Origin: a virus
Strand: one strand, 5' to 3'
DNA: 64,000 bases
Virus record (IMG/VR): IMGVR_UViG_3300027708_000012
Location: 281,370 to 345,369 of that record
Part shown: piece by piece, positions 31,543 through 40,517 of the stretch
Layout of the letters: each line of letters starts with the position of its first letter
Numbering within the stretch: the stretch's first letter is position 1
Program-made: the position numbers and the translations under genes
Notes under the pieces: generated by a model
The model's database searches: none
What the model saw: the letters and a program-made list of their open reading frames with translations, nothing else
Told to the model about the DNA's origin: nothing

Positions 31543-31770
31543 TTATACCTTTTCGAAATGTTTTTTGAGTTCTGTAAACCCGCCAATGTAATTATCGTCT
31601 AAAAATATTTGTGGCACAGTCCTGGCATCAGGTACAGCTTCTAATAATTCTTCTTTAGTATAACCGTCGCCAATTTTACGTTCGTCAATTTGATAACCCT
31701 TAGCTTGCAATAGCTTATATGCTTGATCGCAGTAAGGGCAATGATATTTAGACCACATTGTTGCTTTCAT
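31543..31770 (-). CDS. Glutaredoxin
   Basis: The 75-residue protein has the redox motif CPYC near the N-terminus, TVPQIFLDD (cis-Pro) and GGFTELKKHF. It should reduce the phage ribonucleotide reductase encoded immediately upstream (nrdAB-grx order), using glutathione. Confidence 0.94.
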   Translation of the reverse strand: MKATMWSKYHCPYCDQAYKLLQAKGYQIDERKIGDGYTKEELLEAVPDARTVPQIFLDDNYIGGFTELKKHFEKV

Positions 31771-31779
31771 TCTATTTCC

Positions 31780-32880
31780 TTATAGTGCCGGTAATGCATC
31801 ATAATCCAACGTTTCGCTCATAATGCCAATAACATAATTAGTTGATTCGTTTTCTTGTAATGCTGTTTGTTTTTTACTTGTATCAGTATGTTTATTAAAC
31901 CATGGGATTGGAGTTGACTTTGGTGCAATTTGTTGATATTTAATACCAATGTCCTTTAATGCACCCACTGCTGTATAGTCTACAAAGTCTTTTAAGATAT
32001 TGGCATTTAAACCAATAACAGGACCTTTCTTAAACAAATAGTCTGCCCATTCTTTTTCTTCACGAATAACGTCCATATACATAGAATAGACTTCTTGTTC
32101 GCACTCTTGTTTGGCTTCAGCAAATCTACTATCTTCCTTGACCACTTGATTAATCAAATAGGCGGTCCAACCTTTGTGTAATAGTTCGTCTTGCAAGATC
32201 AAACTAATAATATTGCCGTTACCCATAAAGATTTTATTCTCTACCATTGCTAGACTTGTAGCAAAGCTAACCATAAAACGGAAGGCTTCTAGTGCGTAAC
32301 TGGCATTTAGTGCTAACCAGATAGCTCTAATATGTAATTTTTCACCAACATCTTCACCAAGCTCTTTATGACAATTAATTACGTGCAATTGGTCATAATA
32401 ATTGCCTACACTTGAGGCCATACTGATAATCTCTTGTGTGTCGTGGATAGTGTTGAATACATCCTTAGGAACATTGTAGATATTACGAATGATATGGCTA
32501 TAACTCTTTGAGTGAATGTTTGTTTCAAAGAATCCCCAGTTGTACATTAGTGCTTCTACTTCTGGCAAACTACAGACTGGAGTAAACACTTGTGTAGGGC
32601 CGCGACCTTGCAAACTGTCCAGTGCTGTTTGTCGTAGCAAGTTACTGGTAAAGATATGTTTGACAGCATCGCTGGCATCTTTAAAATCGTTAGCATCTTT
32701 GGTCAAACTAATTTCTTCTGGTTGCCAAAAGAAACCACGTGCTGTAGCTTCAAAGTCTGCAATCTTTTTATACTTGACTTCCTCAAATCTTTGAATGGTA
32801 ACAGGACCTGCTGGGTCTAAGAACATCTTGCGATTAAGATAGTCTGTCTTTGTTTTTAAATTATATTGTTCTTTACTCAT
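31780..32880 (-). CDS. nrdB: Ribonucleotide reductase class Ia beta subunit
   Basis: The 366-residue protein is full length. It has the diiron/tyrosyl-radical helix ETNIHSKSYSHIIRNIY with the candidate radical Tyr, the later LHIRAIWLALNASYALEAFRF and QDELLHKGWTAYLI metal-ligand helices, and a C-terminal tail for binding the alpha subunit. With NrdA it makes dNTPs for phage DNA synthesis. Its ATG overlaps the nrdA stop (ATGA). Confidence 0.96.
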   Translation of the reverse strand: MSKEQYNLKTKTDYLNRKMFLDPAGPVTIQRFEEVKYKKIADFEATARGFFWQPEEISLTKDANDFKDASDAVKHIFTSNLLRQTALDSLQGRGPTQVFTPVCSLPEVEALMYNWGFFETNIHSKSYSHIIRNIYNVPKDVFNTIHDTQEIISMASSVGNYYDQLHVINCHKELGEDVGEKLHIRAIWLALNASYALEAFRFMVSFATSLAMVENKIFMGNGNIISLILQDELLHKGWTAYLINQVVKEDSRFAEAKQECEQEVYSMYMDVIREEKEWADYLFKKGPVIGLNANILKDFVDYTAVGALKDIGIKYQQIAPKSTPIPWFNKHTDTSKKQTALQENESTNYVIGIMSETLDYDALPAL

Positions 32881-35198
32881 AGCTTACATGCCTCGCAATC
32901 TTCTTCGTTGTCAAAATCAATAGCTTCTAACATGGTAGGTGCTTCTTCGGCATCTGCTTTACTACCTTGTTTGTTAATCAAACTATAGTAGAATGTTTTC
33001 AATCCCCACACCTGTGCCTGCATTAAATTTTTAGCAATCAATGTAGTTGGCACTTTACGACCTTCAAAGTGCGCTGGGTTATAGAATGTATTAGTACTAA
33101 TTGATTGATCAACATAGGCGGCGAGAACAGAAGCTGTTTTCAAATACCCGTCGCAATCTTTCTGATCCCACATCAACTGATACTTATTTTTAAGTTTATG
33201 GTATTCAGGAACAACTTGTATAAATGATCCTGCTTTTGATTCTTTAACACTGATCAAACTCATGGGCAACTCAATTCCATTAGTGCTGTTTATAACAACA
33301 CTACTGCTTTCGACTGGGGCGATGGCCATTAGTGTAGCATTGCGTACTCCGTACTGTTTCATATTAGTACGTAGCGTTTCCCAATCAAGTTCTGGGGCAA
33401 AGTTTGCTAGTTCATTAACACCTTCTGCTCGTAATTCCCAAGGGAATATGCCTTGACCGTATCGTGTGTGTGAGCTATGCTGACAAGGACCACGCTCTCG
33501 GGCCAAATCAACTGTTGCTTCTGTCAAGTAATAGGCTTGATGCTCCATCCAACTCTTAACATCCTGTAGTGCATCTTTCTCACCATACTTAAATCCACGT
33601 TTGGCGTGCCAGTAGGCTAGATTAGTAACACCAATACCCAGTGGACTAATTTCGTCGTTACTTAATTTGCTCTGGATTGAAAGAAAATCTTGATAATCTA
33701 AAATATTGCACAGGCTACGCTGTAAGATACGGCAAGCTCGGCGCATGTCTTCTGGATTACGGAAGGCTCCCCAGTTGATTGATCCTAGTGTACATAACGC
33801 TATGCGGCCTTCAGCGTCATCCAGACGTTTGAAAGATTTTGTAGGTAATAGGATTTCACAACACAAATTGCTTTGGTAGATAGTGTGATACTCTGGGTCA
33901 AACGGACCCTGGTTCATTACATTGTCAATGAACACTAGATAGATACGTCCTGTATCAGTACGCTCTTTCAATATGCCCGACTTGAATACTTCTTCAGCGG
34001 ACATAGTTTTTGTACGCAGGTCTTTGCGTTTTTCATATTTTACATATAGCTCTTCAAATAGTGCTGTGTTACTATAAAAAGCTTCGTACAAGTCAGGTAC
34101 TTCGTTAGGATCAAAGAATGTTATAGTCTCTTTGTTCTTAAATCGTCTCCAGAAAAATTTAGATAACACAACTCCGTAGTCCATGTGTCTAACTCGAGTT
34201 TCCTCTGTGCCTTGGTTGTTTTTAAGAACAATAAGGTCATCAAACTGATGATGCCAGATTGGATAGAACACAGTAGCACTAGCATTACGAATACCACCTT
34301 GACTACAACTACGCAAGTCACCGAACCATTTCTTTAAGAAAGGGATCATACCAGTATGCATGATTTCGCCACCGCGAATTGGGGAGCCCAATGGGCGAAG
34401 TCGACCGATTTCCAATCCAATCCCCGCACGTTTACTGGCATACTTTGCCATCATTTCACCACTAGCAAATATACTATCGAGGTCATCATCGCTACGTATG
34501 AGAACACAAGAACTAAACTGCTTAGTAGGAGTGCCAAGTCCGGCCAGCACAGGAGTAGCAAGAGTAAACAAACCATCAGAAGCCGCATTGTAATACTCCT
34601 TTATATAACGCATCCTTGCGCTGTTTGGTTCTTCACGATGAAAGACAGTAGCGGCCGCAACCATATATCTAATCTGTGGAGTTTCATAAGTTTCTTTTGT
34701 AGCACGATTACGTACTAGATATTTTTCAATTAGTTGTTCAATAGCTGCGTAACTGTATTGCTCGTCCTTTTCGTGATCGAGCATTGCATCCATTTTGTTC
34801 CAGTCTTCTTCGCTATACCACTCTAGCAGTTCTTTAGAGTACAGACCAATTTTAACATTTTTTTGTACAATAGAAAAAAGGCTTGGAGGTTTGTATGAAC
34901 CGTAAACATCTTTACGCAACATTGACAAACGCTGTTTACCTGCAACATATTGATAGTTTGTATGTCCAATATCAGGATTTGATTCTACGTCTATCAAATC
35001 AACAACAGCACGTAATGTAATCTCGTCAATTTCTTTTGTTGTGATACCATCGTAAAAGTGCGGCTGACTTTTGATCTCAATCATACTCTGACTGACGTCA
35101 GCTATTCCCTTGCATACTTTGGCAATTTGAGCTTGCCATTTTTCTACAGCTAGCAACTCTGTAGTTCCATTTCTTTTTATTACCGTTATGTTGTTCAT
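32877..35198 (-). CDS. nrdA: Ribonucleotide reductase class Ia alpha subunit
   Basis: The 773-residue protein has an N-terminal ATP-cone (ITVIKRNGTTELLAVEKWQ), the active-site Cys in TKQFSSCVLI, the N-x-C-x-E region SNLCCEILLP, LCTLGSINWG, and a C-terminal thiol pair CEACKL used for re-reduction by glutaredoxin. Complete and apparently functional, with allosteric cone retained. It is preceded by a leader of about 200 bases with both promoter types. Confidence 0.97.
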   Translation of the reverse strand: MNNITVIKRNGTTELLAVEKWQAQIAKVCKGIADVSQSMIEIKSQPHFYDGITTKEIDEITLRAVVDLIDVESNPDIGHTNYQYVAGKQRLSMLRKDVYGSYKPPSLFSIVQKNVKIGLYSKELLEWYSEEDWNKMDAMLDHEKDEQYSYAAIEQLIEKYLVRNRATKETYETPQIRYMVAAATVFHREEPNSARMRYIKEYYNAASDGLFTLATPVLAGLGTPTKQFSSCVLIRSDDDLDSIFASGEMMAKYASKRAGIGLEIGRLRPLGSPIRGGEIMHTGMIPFLKKWFGDLRSCSQGGIRNASATVFYPIWHHQFDDLIVLKNNQGTEETRVRHMDYGVVLSKFFWRRFKNKETITFFDPNEVPDLYEAFYSNTALFEELYVKYEKRKDLRTKTMSAEEVFKSGILKERTDTGRIYLVFIDNVMNQGPFDPEYHTIYQSNLCCEILLPTKSFKRLDDAEGRIALCTLGSINWGAFRNPEDMRRACRILQRSLCNILDYQDFLSIQSKLSNDEISPLGIGVTNLAYWHAKRGFKYGEKDALQDVKSWMEHQAYYLTEATVDLARERGPCQHSSHTRYGQGIFPWELRAEGVNELANFAPELDWETLRTNMKQYGVRNATLMAIAPVESSSVVINSTNGIELPMSLISVKESKAGSFIQVVPEYHKLKNKYQLMWDQKDCDGYLKTASVLAAYVDQSISTNTFYNPAHFEGRKVPTTLIAKNLMQAQVWGLKTFYYSLINKQGSKADAEEAPTMLEAIDFDNEEDCEACKL

Positions 35199-35253
35199 TT
35201 CTTCGCTTTAAATTTGGTTATGCTTTATTATATACTTAATATTGATTAGGAAG

Positions 35254-35261
35254 TATTTAGT
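35254..35261 (-). promoter_or_regulatory. T4-type late promoter ACTAAATA before nrdA
   Basis: It lies 55 bases before the nrdA ATG. Its use is uncertain because nrd genes are usually early or middle. Confidence 0.35.
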
Positions 35262-35360
35262 GATGTGAAACACTCGAAGAAATCTATTCGCAGTCAACGA
35301 TTTAAGCGTGATTTTTAATAAATTGTTTTATTAAATATTATTATCACAGGCATGAACTAA

Positions 35361-35389
35361 ATTATATACGCATTTATTAGCGTTGTCTA
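35361..35389 (-). promoter_or_regulatory. sigma70-like promoter of the nrdAB operon
   Basis: TAGACA (35384-35389), 17 bp, TATAAT (35361-35366) on the minus strand, giving a leader of about 155 bases. The rest of the 35199-35407 gap is AT-rich and holds no gene. Confidence 0.7.
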
Positions 35390-35407
35390 TATAATTTGAA
35401 AGTTAAC

Positions 35408-37129
35408 TTAATTGGTATATACCGTTGCCGAATATGAGTAGTTAAGTTTGCCTTGGTCATTTTGTAACGTATTGGTGTAATAGATTGCAACACTGGCAAT
35501 TACTTGACCTACAGCGCCAGTGTACACGTTGCCGCGAGCATCCAAAAATTTTCCATAAAATGCTAATTTTGTAGATACACCAAGCGCAGTATCAACTCCT
35601 GCAAAATCATATTCATCACTTAGTTGCAAATACTTTTGATTAATATCTGTTGATAAGTGTATAGAACCTGTTCTGGTAAAGTTTCCTGTTGTTATACTCT
35701 TATACACATAATTAATTTTATACGATGCGCTACCAGTTACAATTCCATATGCATCAGTAGAGATTGGTAATCTAAATGCTAATACATTGTTTTGCTGTCC
35801 GAGATCTAGTTGTTCTACACCAAATGAACTATAAGAAACATTACCCGAGACAACAGGAATATATCGAGTGGTTAAATTGAAATTTGATAAATTGGCGCTA
35901 CGGTCACTTTGATTGTTTTCAACGCTATTATTTGTATTTTTAAAATAAATTTGTGGGTATATTGCAAATGCGTTTCCTGCATTGTTATTTCCAACATCGT
36001 ATAATTTACAATTAATAACAGTATTGTATGTACCTCTTTCTATGTATACAGCTTGTTGTTTTACTTTATAAAATTTTACACTAGAAATTGTTGTTTGTCT
36101 TGGACCAAATTGTTCTCCAGTGCTACTACCGTCTGATCCTACGCCAAATGCAAATCCTTGCAATGCGTCATTAACTAAACAATCTTCAAAAGTATTGTTA
36201 AGTATATCTTGTTTGGCTAGTACCGCTGTAGTAACATTTAAAAATTGAATATTTTTAAATATATTATTAAGACATGTAACCACATTGCTCAATGCATTCA
36301 TTGACATGCCAATGTTTGTACTGTTATATGTTGTATAGTTTGATGTATTACCGGATATTTTTATATTTTCAAAACTACTATCTCTTACAGCATCTAGTTG
36401 CATTCCTGAATTTACACCAGAAGGTAAACTTATTGTGATATCGTTAAGTTTAATATTTCTAGGTTGATTTGTAGATTGAGAACTGGAAATTACACTTGCT
36501 ACAGATATTGTAGTAGTATCATTTACAAATCGAAACGCTGATAAAGTATTTCCTGTCGCTGGGAGAAATTTAATAATTGTTTTATCGATTCCCGACCCAA
36601 CAATTGTTGCAAAACTTGGAATGTATACAGGTCTAGTAATTAAATAAGTTCCCGGTAGGATCATTAAAGTTAATCTTGACAAGATTCCGCTACTAGTAGT
36701 AGAATGAGCTAAATTGCTTGGATTTAAAAATAACTGATAGATAGCATTTTGTAACGCATCTGTATCGTCAGTTATGCCATCGCCTATCATTCCAAAATCA
36801 GCACTTGTAATCTGATCGTCTAGCCTTGTTTGAACTGATCTAAATATTGGGCTACTTGCGTCAGCACCAGTGATTATTGTAGAATCACCTTGTTTATAAG
36901 AATATTGTGTTAACGCTAATAAGTTACCCTCTGCCTTTAAATCATTTAAAGTTAAGAGGCGAGTATTTCCAACAGCTGGCGCACCTTCTGCAACACTACC
37001 GTTGCCAATGTATAATTCTTGAGTGTCTACAGCCCATGCCATTTCTCCGCTGGCTAGCTGTGGAATTCCAGTACCCTGTTTGGCCTGGCCGCGTCGTATT
37101 TGAATTCTTGCAATTTGAAAAACAGCCAT
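35408..37129 (-). CDS. Tail spike with pectate-lyase-type beta-helix
   Basis: The 573-residue protein starts with a fibre-attachment module (RIQIRRGQAKQG, LASGEMAWAVDTQELYIGNG) shared in form with two other fibre genes here. From about residue 105 it has DFGMIGDGITDDTDALQNAI, the start of the pectate lyase superfamily beta-helix used by tail spikes, then Asn-rich coils (ENIKISGN, NTFEDCLVND, NTVINCKLYD). It probably binds or cleaves a surface polysaccharide. AGAGGAT precedes the ATG. Confidence 0.85.
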   Translation of the reverse strand: MAVFQIARIQIRRGQAKQGTGIPQLASGEMAWAVDTQELYIGNGSVAEGAPAVGNTRLLTLNDLKAEGNLLALTQYSYKQGDSTIITGADASSPIFRSVQTRLDDQITSADFGMIGDGITDDTDALQNAIYQLFLNPSNLAHSTTSSGILSRLTLMILPGTYLITRPVYIPSFATIVGSGIDKTIIKFLPATGNTLSAFRFVNDTTTISVASVISSSQSTNQPRNIKLNDITISLPSGVNSGMQLDAVRDSSFENIKISGNTSNYTTYNSTNIGMSMNALSNVVTCLNNIFKNIQFLNVTTAVLAKQDILNNTFEDCLVNDALQGFAFGVGSDGSSTGEQFGPRQTTISSVKFYKVKQQAVYIERGTYNTVINCKLYDVGNNNAGNAFAIYPQIYFKNTNNSVENNQSDRSANLSNFNLTTRYIPVVSGNVSYSSFGVEQLDLGQQNNVLAFRLPISTDAYGIVTGSASYKINYVYKSITTGNFTRTGSIHLSTDINQKYLQLSDEYDFAGVDTALGVSTKLAFYGKFLDARGNVYTGAVGQVIASVAIYYTNTLQNDQGKLNYSYSATVYTN

Positions 37130-37149
37130 GAAAATATCCTCTTATCGAA

Positions 37150-37157
37150 TATTTATC
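37150..37157 (-). promoter_or_regulatory. T4-type late promoter GATAAATA
   Basis: Twenty bases before the tail-spike ATG, overlapping the stop of the nuclease gene. Confidence 0.65.
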
Positions 37158-37872
37158 AGTTCTGTTTGTAGTACTGCTCCACACGTTGCCACCATTGATC
37201 TTCCCAGTAGCTAAAATCCTCAGGTTTTAGGATAAATTCCTGGTAAGCAGGTTCTCCCCATACCATAGGCGTAATTTCTGGCGGTTTTACACACATTAAT
37301 ACAACACCTTTACGTATGTTTGTACCATATATTTTATTATGTGCCAGTGCATAAGCTGTTAGCTGTAAGTAGTACCCAGTAATCCACTCTAGTTTTTTAG
37401 GTTTATTAGTTTGCTTGTAATCTAGAATAGACTCTTCATTCATGTGTAGACCGCAACCGTCAGAAGTTCCTGCATATAAACCCGGATAGTATAAGGGTAC
37501 TTCAACACCCCATACTTCGTTTACATTTACCAACCCTTGTTCAATAACATGTTTAGCCATTTTGTGACTTTGTACACTATAAGGGTTTGAGCCAGGATCT
37601 CTTAATATGCCGTCTTTAACATAGTCCTCAAGATACTTGTGCATTCGTGTTCCACGATTAGCAGCTTCTGTAGTAATCTCTTGTGCTTTCTTTTCACCCA
37701 CAGCACGTCTCCATGCTTGGAGTGCGGCTTTTTCTTCTTCGGGTTTAGTTTTGTCTAGGATGGTAGTAACGCTAGGAACTTTACTACCATCTGGTGTCGC
37801 ATATAAGCGTTTGCCTTCTACACTTTCTCTACTAATAGAGGTGTAGGAATATCGTTCGTTGAGTAAAGTCAT
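37156..37872 (-). CDS. PD-(D/E)XK exonuclease (Cas4/RecB-like)
   Basis: The 238-residue protein has PSVTTIL at the N-terminus, a helical region ending RGTRMHKYLEDY, then AGTSDGCG and ILDYKQTNKP, the D-x(n)-D/E-x-K core of RecB/Cas4-type nucleases, followed by YYLQLTAYALAHN (QhxxY motif). Such nucleases are common in T4-like cyanophages and act in DNA recombination or repair. A strong sigma70 promoter indicates early expression. Confidence 0.85.
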   Translation of the reverse strand: MTLLNERYSYTSISRESVEGKRLYATPDGSKVPSVTTILDKTKPEEEKAALQAWRRAVGEKKAQEITTEAANRGTRMHKYLEDYVKDGILRDPGSNPYSVQSHKMAKHVIEQGLVNVNEVWGVEVPLYYPGLYAGTSDGCGLHMNEESILDYKQTNKPKKLEWITGYYLQLTAYALAHNKIYGTNIRKGVVLMCVKPPEITPMVWGEPAYQEFILKPEDFSYWEDQWWQRVEQYYKQN

Positions 37873-37877
37873 TCGTC

Positions 37878-37906
37878 ATTATACAACAACACAAGACTCG
37901 AGTCAA
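37878..37906 (-). promoter_or_regulatory. sigma70-like promoter of the exonuclease gene
   Basis: TTGACT (37901-37906), 17 bp, TATAAT (37878-37883). The -10 ends six bases before the start codon region. Confidence 0.8.
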
Positions 37907-37907
37907 A

Positions 37908-38258
37908 TTATTTGAGTTTATCAGAAACAGCGTTCATTGCTGACTGATGAATTTTATTTGGTTTAGGTTTGCCTTGCTCGGGTTCGAGTTCTTCGCCTTT
38001 GGTGTTAATAACAACACCCTGGCCGTCAAAACGAGCAACTAGTTTTTTAATAACAGGATCACTTTCCCAACGTGCGGCAAATCTATCATAATCGATATCT
38101 GGTGCGCCGTAGTTTTGTCCTGCTTGATTAAGTGCGTCCCAAGTCATAGGAGCGTCGATATGAGAATCACTGTCTGCACCTTGGTTGTTGGCGCTAGATT
38201 GTAGAGCCCTTAATGTTAAAATTAAGGGGTCTACGCTTTCTCTAATAGATTGAATTAC
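37908..38258 (-). CDS. -1 frame extension of the 39235 virion protein
   Basis: The frame is open from the slippery site at 38258 to its stop at 37908 (116 residues). Its first in-frame ATG (38147) lacks a ribosome site. The part before that ATG reads like protein (SIRESVDPLILTLRALQSS) and the part after it is MTWDALNQAGQNYGAPDIDYDRFAARWESDP. A -1 shift on A AAA AAG joins it to the upstream gene to make about 442 residues. A homopolymer miscount in the assembly is the alternative. Confidence 0.6.
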   Translation of the reverse strand, partial: VIQSIRESVDPLILTLRALQSSANNQGADSDSHIDAPMTWDALNQAGQNYGAPDIDYDRFAARWESDPVIKKLVARFDGQGVVINTKGEELEPEQGKPKPNKIHQSAMNAVSDKLK

Positions 38259-39235
38259 TTTTTTTTTGAGTTGAGTAGCATGCCTAGTCGACGACTGTAG
38301 TCAACACTTTCACGCTTTTCGCGGCCTGATACGCCTTCAGGGCCTGCGCCCATGTCAGCTTCGGGAGGCACTTCTGGACCTGCACCCATTGGTGCACCGC
38401 CTGCTGGAGATGCGCCAGGTAATGCTGGACCTGCACCCATTGCAGGTGCTTCTCCGCCTGAAATTAATGCCAATGCGCCTGATAAACCACCGCGGCTTGT
38501 TTCTAATGCCGCATAGATTGCTTCAAGAGCTGGCTTTACTTGTTCGGTATATTGTTGAGCAACATCGCTGCCCATTGCTTCTCTTATAGAGTCTGTTAAT
38601 TCTAAAAGCTGTTCTGCTTTCATGGCCGCTACATCTTCTAGCCAACCAGTAACACGGTCAACCATATCTTTAGTTGCCATGATAACTTCAGCTTTGTCTT
38701 CTTCGCCTTCTGCTAGATATACAATATAATTTGCTGCGTTTTCTGATAAATCATAACGTAATGTTAATTCAGCTGATAATTCTTCTTCGTCGCTTTCGCC
38801 TAATTCTACTCGCTTGATTGCGCTGTTGATCCAACTTTCTGGAACGCTGTGTTCCATGGCCTTTTCTTTTATTTTTTCAGCCTTTAGCTTTTTACGCATT
38901 TCAGCTTTTTGCTCTGCCTTTTCGTCAACGCTTTCTTCCATGCATTCGCAAGGATCTTTGTGGCAATCGCTGCACTTGCCTTCTTCACGTTCCATGATTT
39001 CTGTATTGATACAGTCTAGCATTACGCGAGTCTTTTGATAGTCAGGGCTTTCATTGATGCTATCATAGCTTTCGCTAACTTCAAACTGGCTTAACTTTGT
39101 GCGAAGTTTGTTACGTGCATCTTCTAATTGCACATCGCTAAATTGTTCTAGATTAAGTTTGTAGCCAAATTGCTTTGCTAAACTTTCGTTTAGTTTTTTA
39201 GCTGTCACTGGCTTTGATAATTCTCTTAGTTGCAT
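38255..39235 (-). CDS. T4-like virion protein with N-terminal tag
   Basis: The zero-frame product is 326 residues. It starts MQLRELSKPVTAKKLNESL, a tag-like sequence, then a Cys cluster (CSDCHKDPCECMEE), a coiled-coil and a helical domain (EVIMATKDMVDRVTGWLEDVAAMKAEQLLELTDSIRE) that resembles structural proteins of T4-like cyanophages, then a Gly/Ala/Pro repeat region. It ends SKKK with TAA directly after the slippery AAG. A late octamer precedes it. Confidence 0.7.
   Translation of the reverse strand: MQLRELSKPVTAKKLNESLAKQFGYKLNLEQFSDVQLEDARNKLRTKLSQFEVSESYDSINESPDYQKTRVMLDCINTEIMEREEGKCSDCHKDPCECMEESVDEKAEQKAEMRKKLKAEKIKEKAMEHSVPESWINSAIKRVELGESDEEELSAELTLRYDLSENAANYIVYLAEGEEDKAEVIMATKDMVDRVTGWLEDVAAMKAEQLLELTDSIREAMGSDVAQQYTEQVKPALEAIYAALETSRGGLSGALALISGGEAPAMGAGPALPGASPAGGAPMGAGPEVPPEADMGAGPEGVSGREKRESVDYSRRLGMLLNSKKK
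38258..38269 (-). promoter_or_regulatory. Candidate programmed -1 frameshift site
   Basis: Zero frame TCA AAA AAA AAG is followed at once by TAA. About 23 bases downstream is a stable hairpin, GTAGACCCCTTAAT pairing with ATTAAGGGCTCTAC (13 of 14 pairs, loop TTTAAC). Its distance is longer than usual for a stimulator. Confidence 0.65.
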
Positions 39236-39263
39236 GGTGGTATCCCTAAACTGTTCTTACTAC

Positions 39264-39271
39264 TATTTATA
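39264..39271 (-). promoter_or_regulatory. T4-type late promoter TATAAATA
   Basis: Perfect octamer 28 bases before the ATG at 39235, with an AGGGA site between. Confidence 0.7.
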
Positions 39272-39722
39272 CAAAACTGTACTTAAACATCTTGGAAATA
39301 GCGGCTTGATAATAGTTACTCTTATCTTCGCTATACTCTAACTTGTTTAATAAAATACAAAATCTTTCAAAATCTTTAGTTGTTTTTATGTTCTTTTTGT
39401 AAACTTGTAAATCGCTGTAACTAGCCCAATATTTGTTATCTAAATGTTTGATTTCAAAGAATTTAGTTAAATTTACATTTGAATATGCTTTAGCGGCCAT
39501 TAGCGCACATGTCTTTAGATAATAATCTTCTAACAAATAATTGCTACCTAAATTGTACAATCCCCAACCATTGTCAGTTTTTCTTATTACATACTTAGAT
39601 AGTACTACACTACCGTCTGGTTGAATAGCTATAGGTAATGTTTTTTTAAAGTCTTCCTCAAAGTGAGCTGCAAGTTCTTTAATTGCCTTTGATTGCGGTT
39701 TAAATTTCTTTGTTTTCTTCAT
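39267..39722 (-). CDS. Phage protein of unknown function
   Basis: The 151-residue basic protein begins MKKTKKFKPQSKAIKELAAH and contains YVIRKTDNGWGLYNLGSNYLLEDYYLKTCALMAAKAY, a pattern like small uncharacterised proteins of T4-like cyanophages. It overlaps the upstream gene by 23 bases and sits in a late operon of tagged proteins. The ATG at 39722 is preferred to an upstream TTG. Confidence 0.6.
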   Translation of the reverse strand: MKKTKKFKPQSKAIKELAAHFEEDFKKTLPIAIQPDGSVVLSKYVIRKTDNGWGLYNLGSNYLLEDYYLKTCALMAAKAYSNVNLTKFFEIKHLDNKYWASYSDLQVYKKNIKTTKDFERFCILLNKLEYSEDKSNYYQAAISKMFKYSFV

Positions 39723-39912
39723 TTGCAACTACCGTAGGATCCTTATGGCCAATTTTAGTTATCAAAGATTTTCTAATCATGGCCTGAACTCTGACTTGCT
39801 CATGTTCGGTAAGGCTACTAATTTTGACTGGATTTTTAAGTTTCTTAAGAAGCTCAATTTCTTCGTTAGTTACCCAGATTTCAAAACTAGATATTAATTC
39901 GTTAATTTTCAT
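39700..39912 (-). CDS. Small tagged phage protein
   Basis: The 70-residue protein starts MKINELISSFEIWVTNEEIELL, matching the tag pattern of its neighbours, and is otherwise helical and charged. Its ATG overlaps the TGA of the gene before it (ATGA), which fixes the start. Function unknown. Confidence 0.65.
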   Translation of the reverse strand: MKINELISSFEIWVTNEEIELLKKLKNPVKISSLTEHEQVRVQAMIRKSLITKIGHKDPTVVANEENKEI

Positions 39913-40517
39913 TTTAAACCGGCAATAGTTAGCCACTTGTATAATTCATCGTTTTCACTTAGAGGGCTCATTGTGCCTTTATGTGTGCGTTGTGAACGCT
40001 CATAACCTTTATCACGTACTTGGTTTATAAATCGATCAGTTGCATCTCCACCAACAGGATGATTTCCACTTGCAATAGTATCGTGGTGTGTTTCATCCAT
40101 ATCGTTCTCGCCGTGGAATTCACGACTTAACCTATCTGCATGACTATCTAAATCATGTGGGTGAACTTTGCCATGTAGGAAATTACGTGCTTTATGGTGT
40201 ACCGTTTTATAGTCACCACTATCATCGTCAAACGGTGCATACTCACTGTTCATCCAGCTGTCTAGGCTAATATCATGCTGTCCTTCCGCTTCATATTCTT
40301 CGCTGGTAGTTTGAATGTTAACTTGTTCGCCGGATGTTACTTTAGGTATTTCAACTGTTGGTTTGCCATCTGCACCAGTTTTAATTTGATCTGCATCGAC
40401 ATTTACAGGGTTTCCGTCCGCACCTTTGATAGTTACATTACCACCTGGTTCAACTTTGTCAACAGTGCCAGTTTGAATTGGGCCGTCTTCTTTCATTAAA
40501 ATGTCTTTAATCTTCAT
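39909..40517 (-). CDS. Tagged phage protein of unknown function
   Basis: The 202-residue protein starts MKIKDILMKEDG, then has a small beta-rich part (DKVEPGGNVTIKGADGNPVNVDADQIKTG) and an acidic, His-rich middle and C-terminus. The ATG at 40517 follows GGAG and is preferred over a TTG upstream. It lies in a row of overlapping tagged genes, which suggests a shared destination such as the capsid interior. Confidence 0.6.
   Translation of the reverse strand: MKIKDILMKEDGPIQTGTVDKVEPGGNVTIKGADGNPVNVDADQIKTGADGKPTVEIPKVTSGEQVNIQTTSEEYEAEGQHDISLDSWMNSEYAPFDDDSGDYKTVHHKARNFLHGKVHPHDLDSHADRLSREFHGENDMDETHHDTIASGNHPVGGDATDRFINQVRDKGYERSQRTHKGTMSPLSENDELYKWLTIAGLK

Noticed and set aside
37908-38147. 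Independent 79-residue gene starting at the ATG at 38147
   Set aside because: No ribosome site, and protein-like sequence continues upstream in the same frame to the slippery site.
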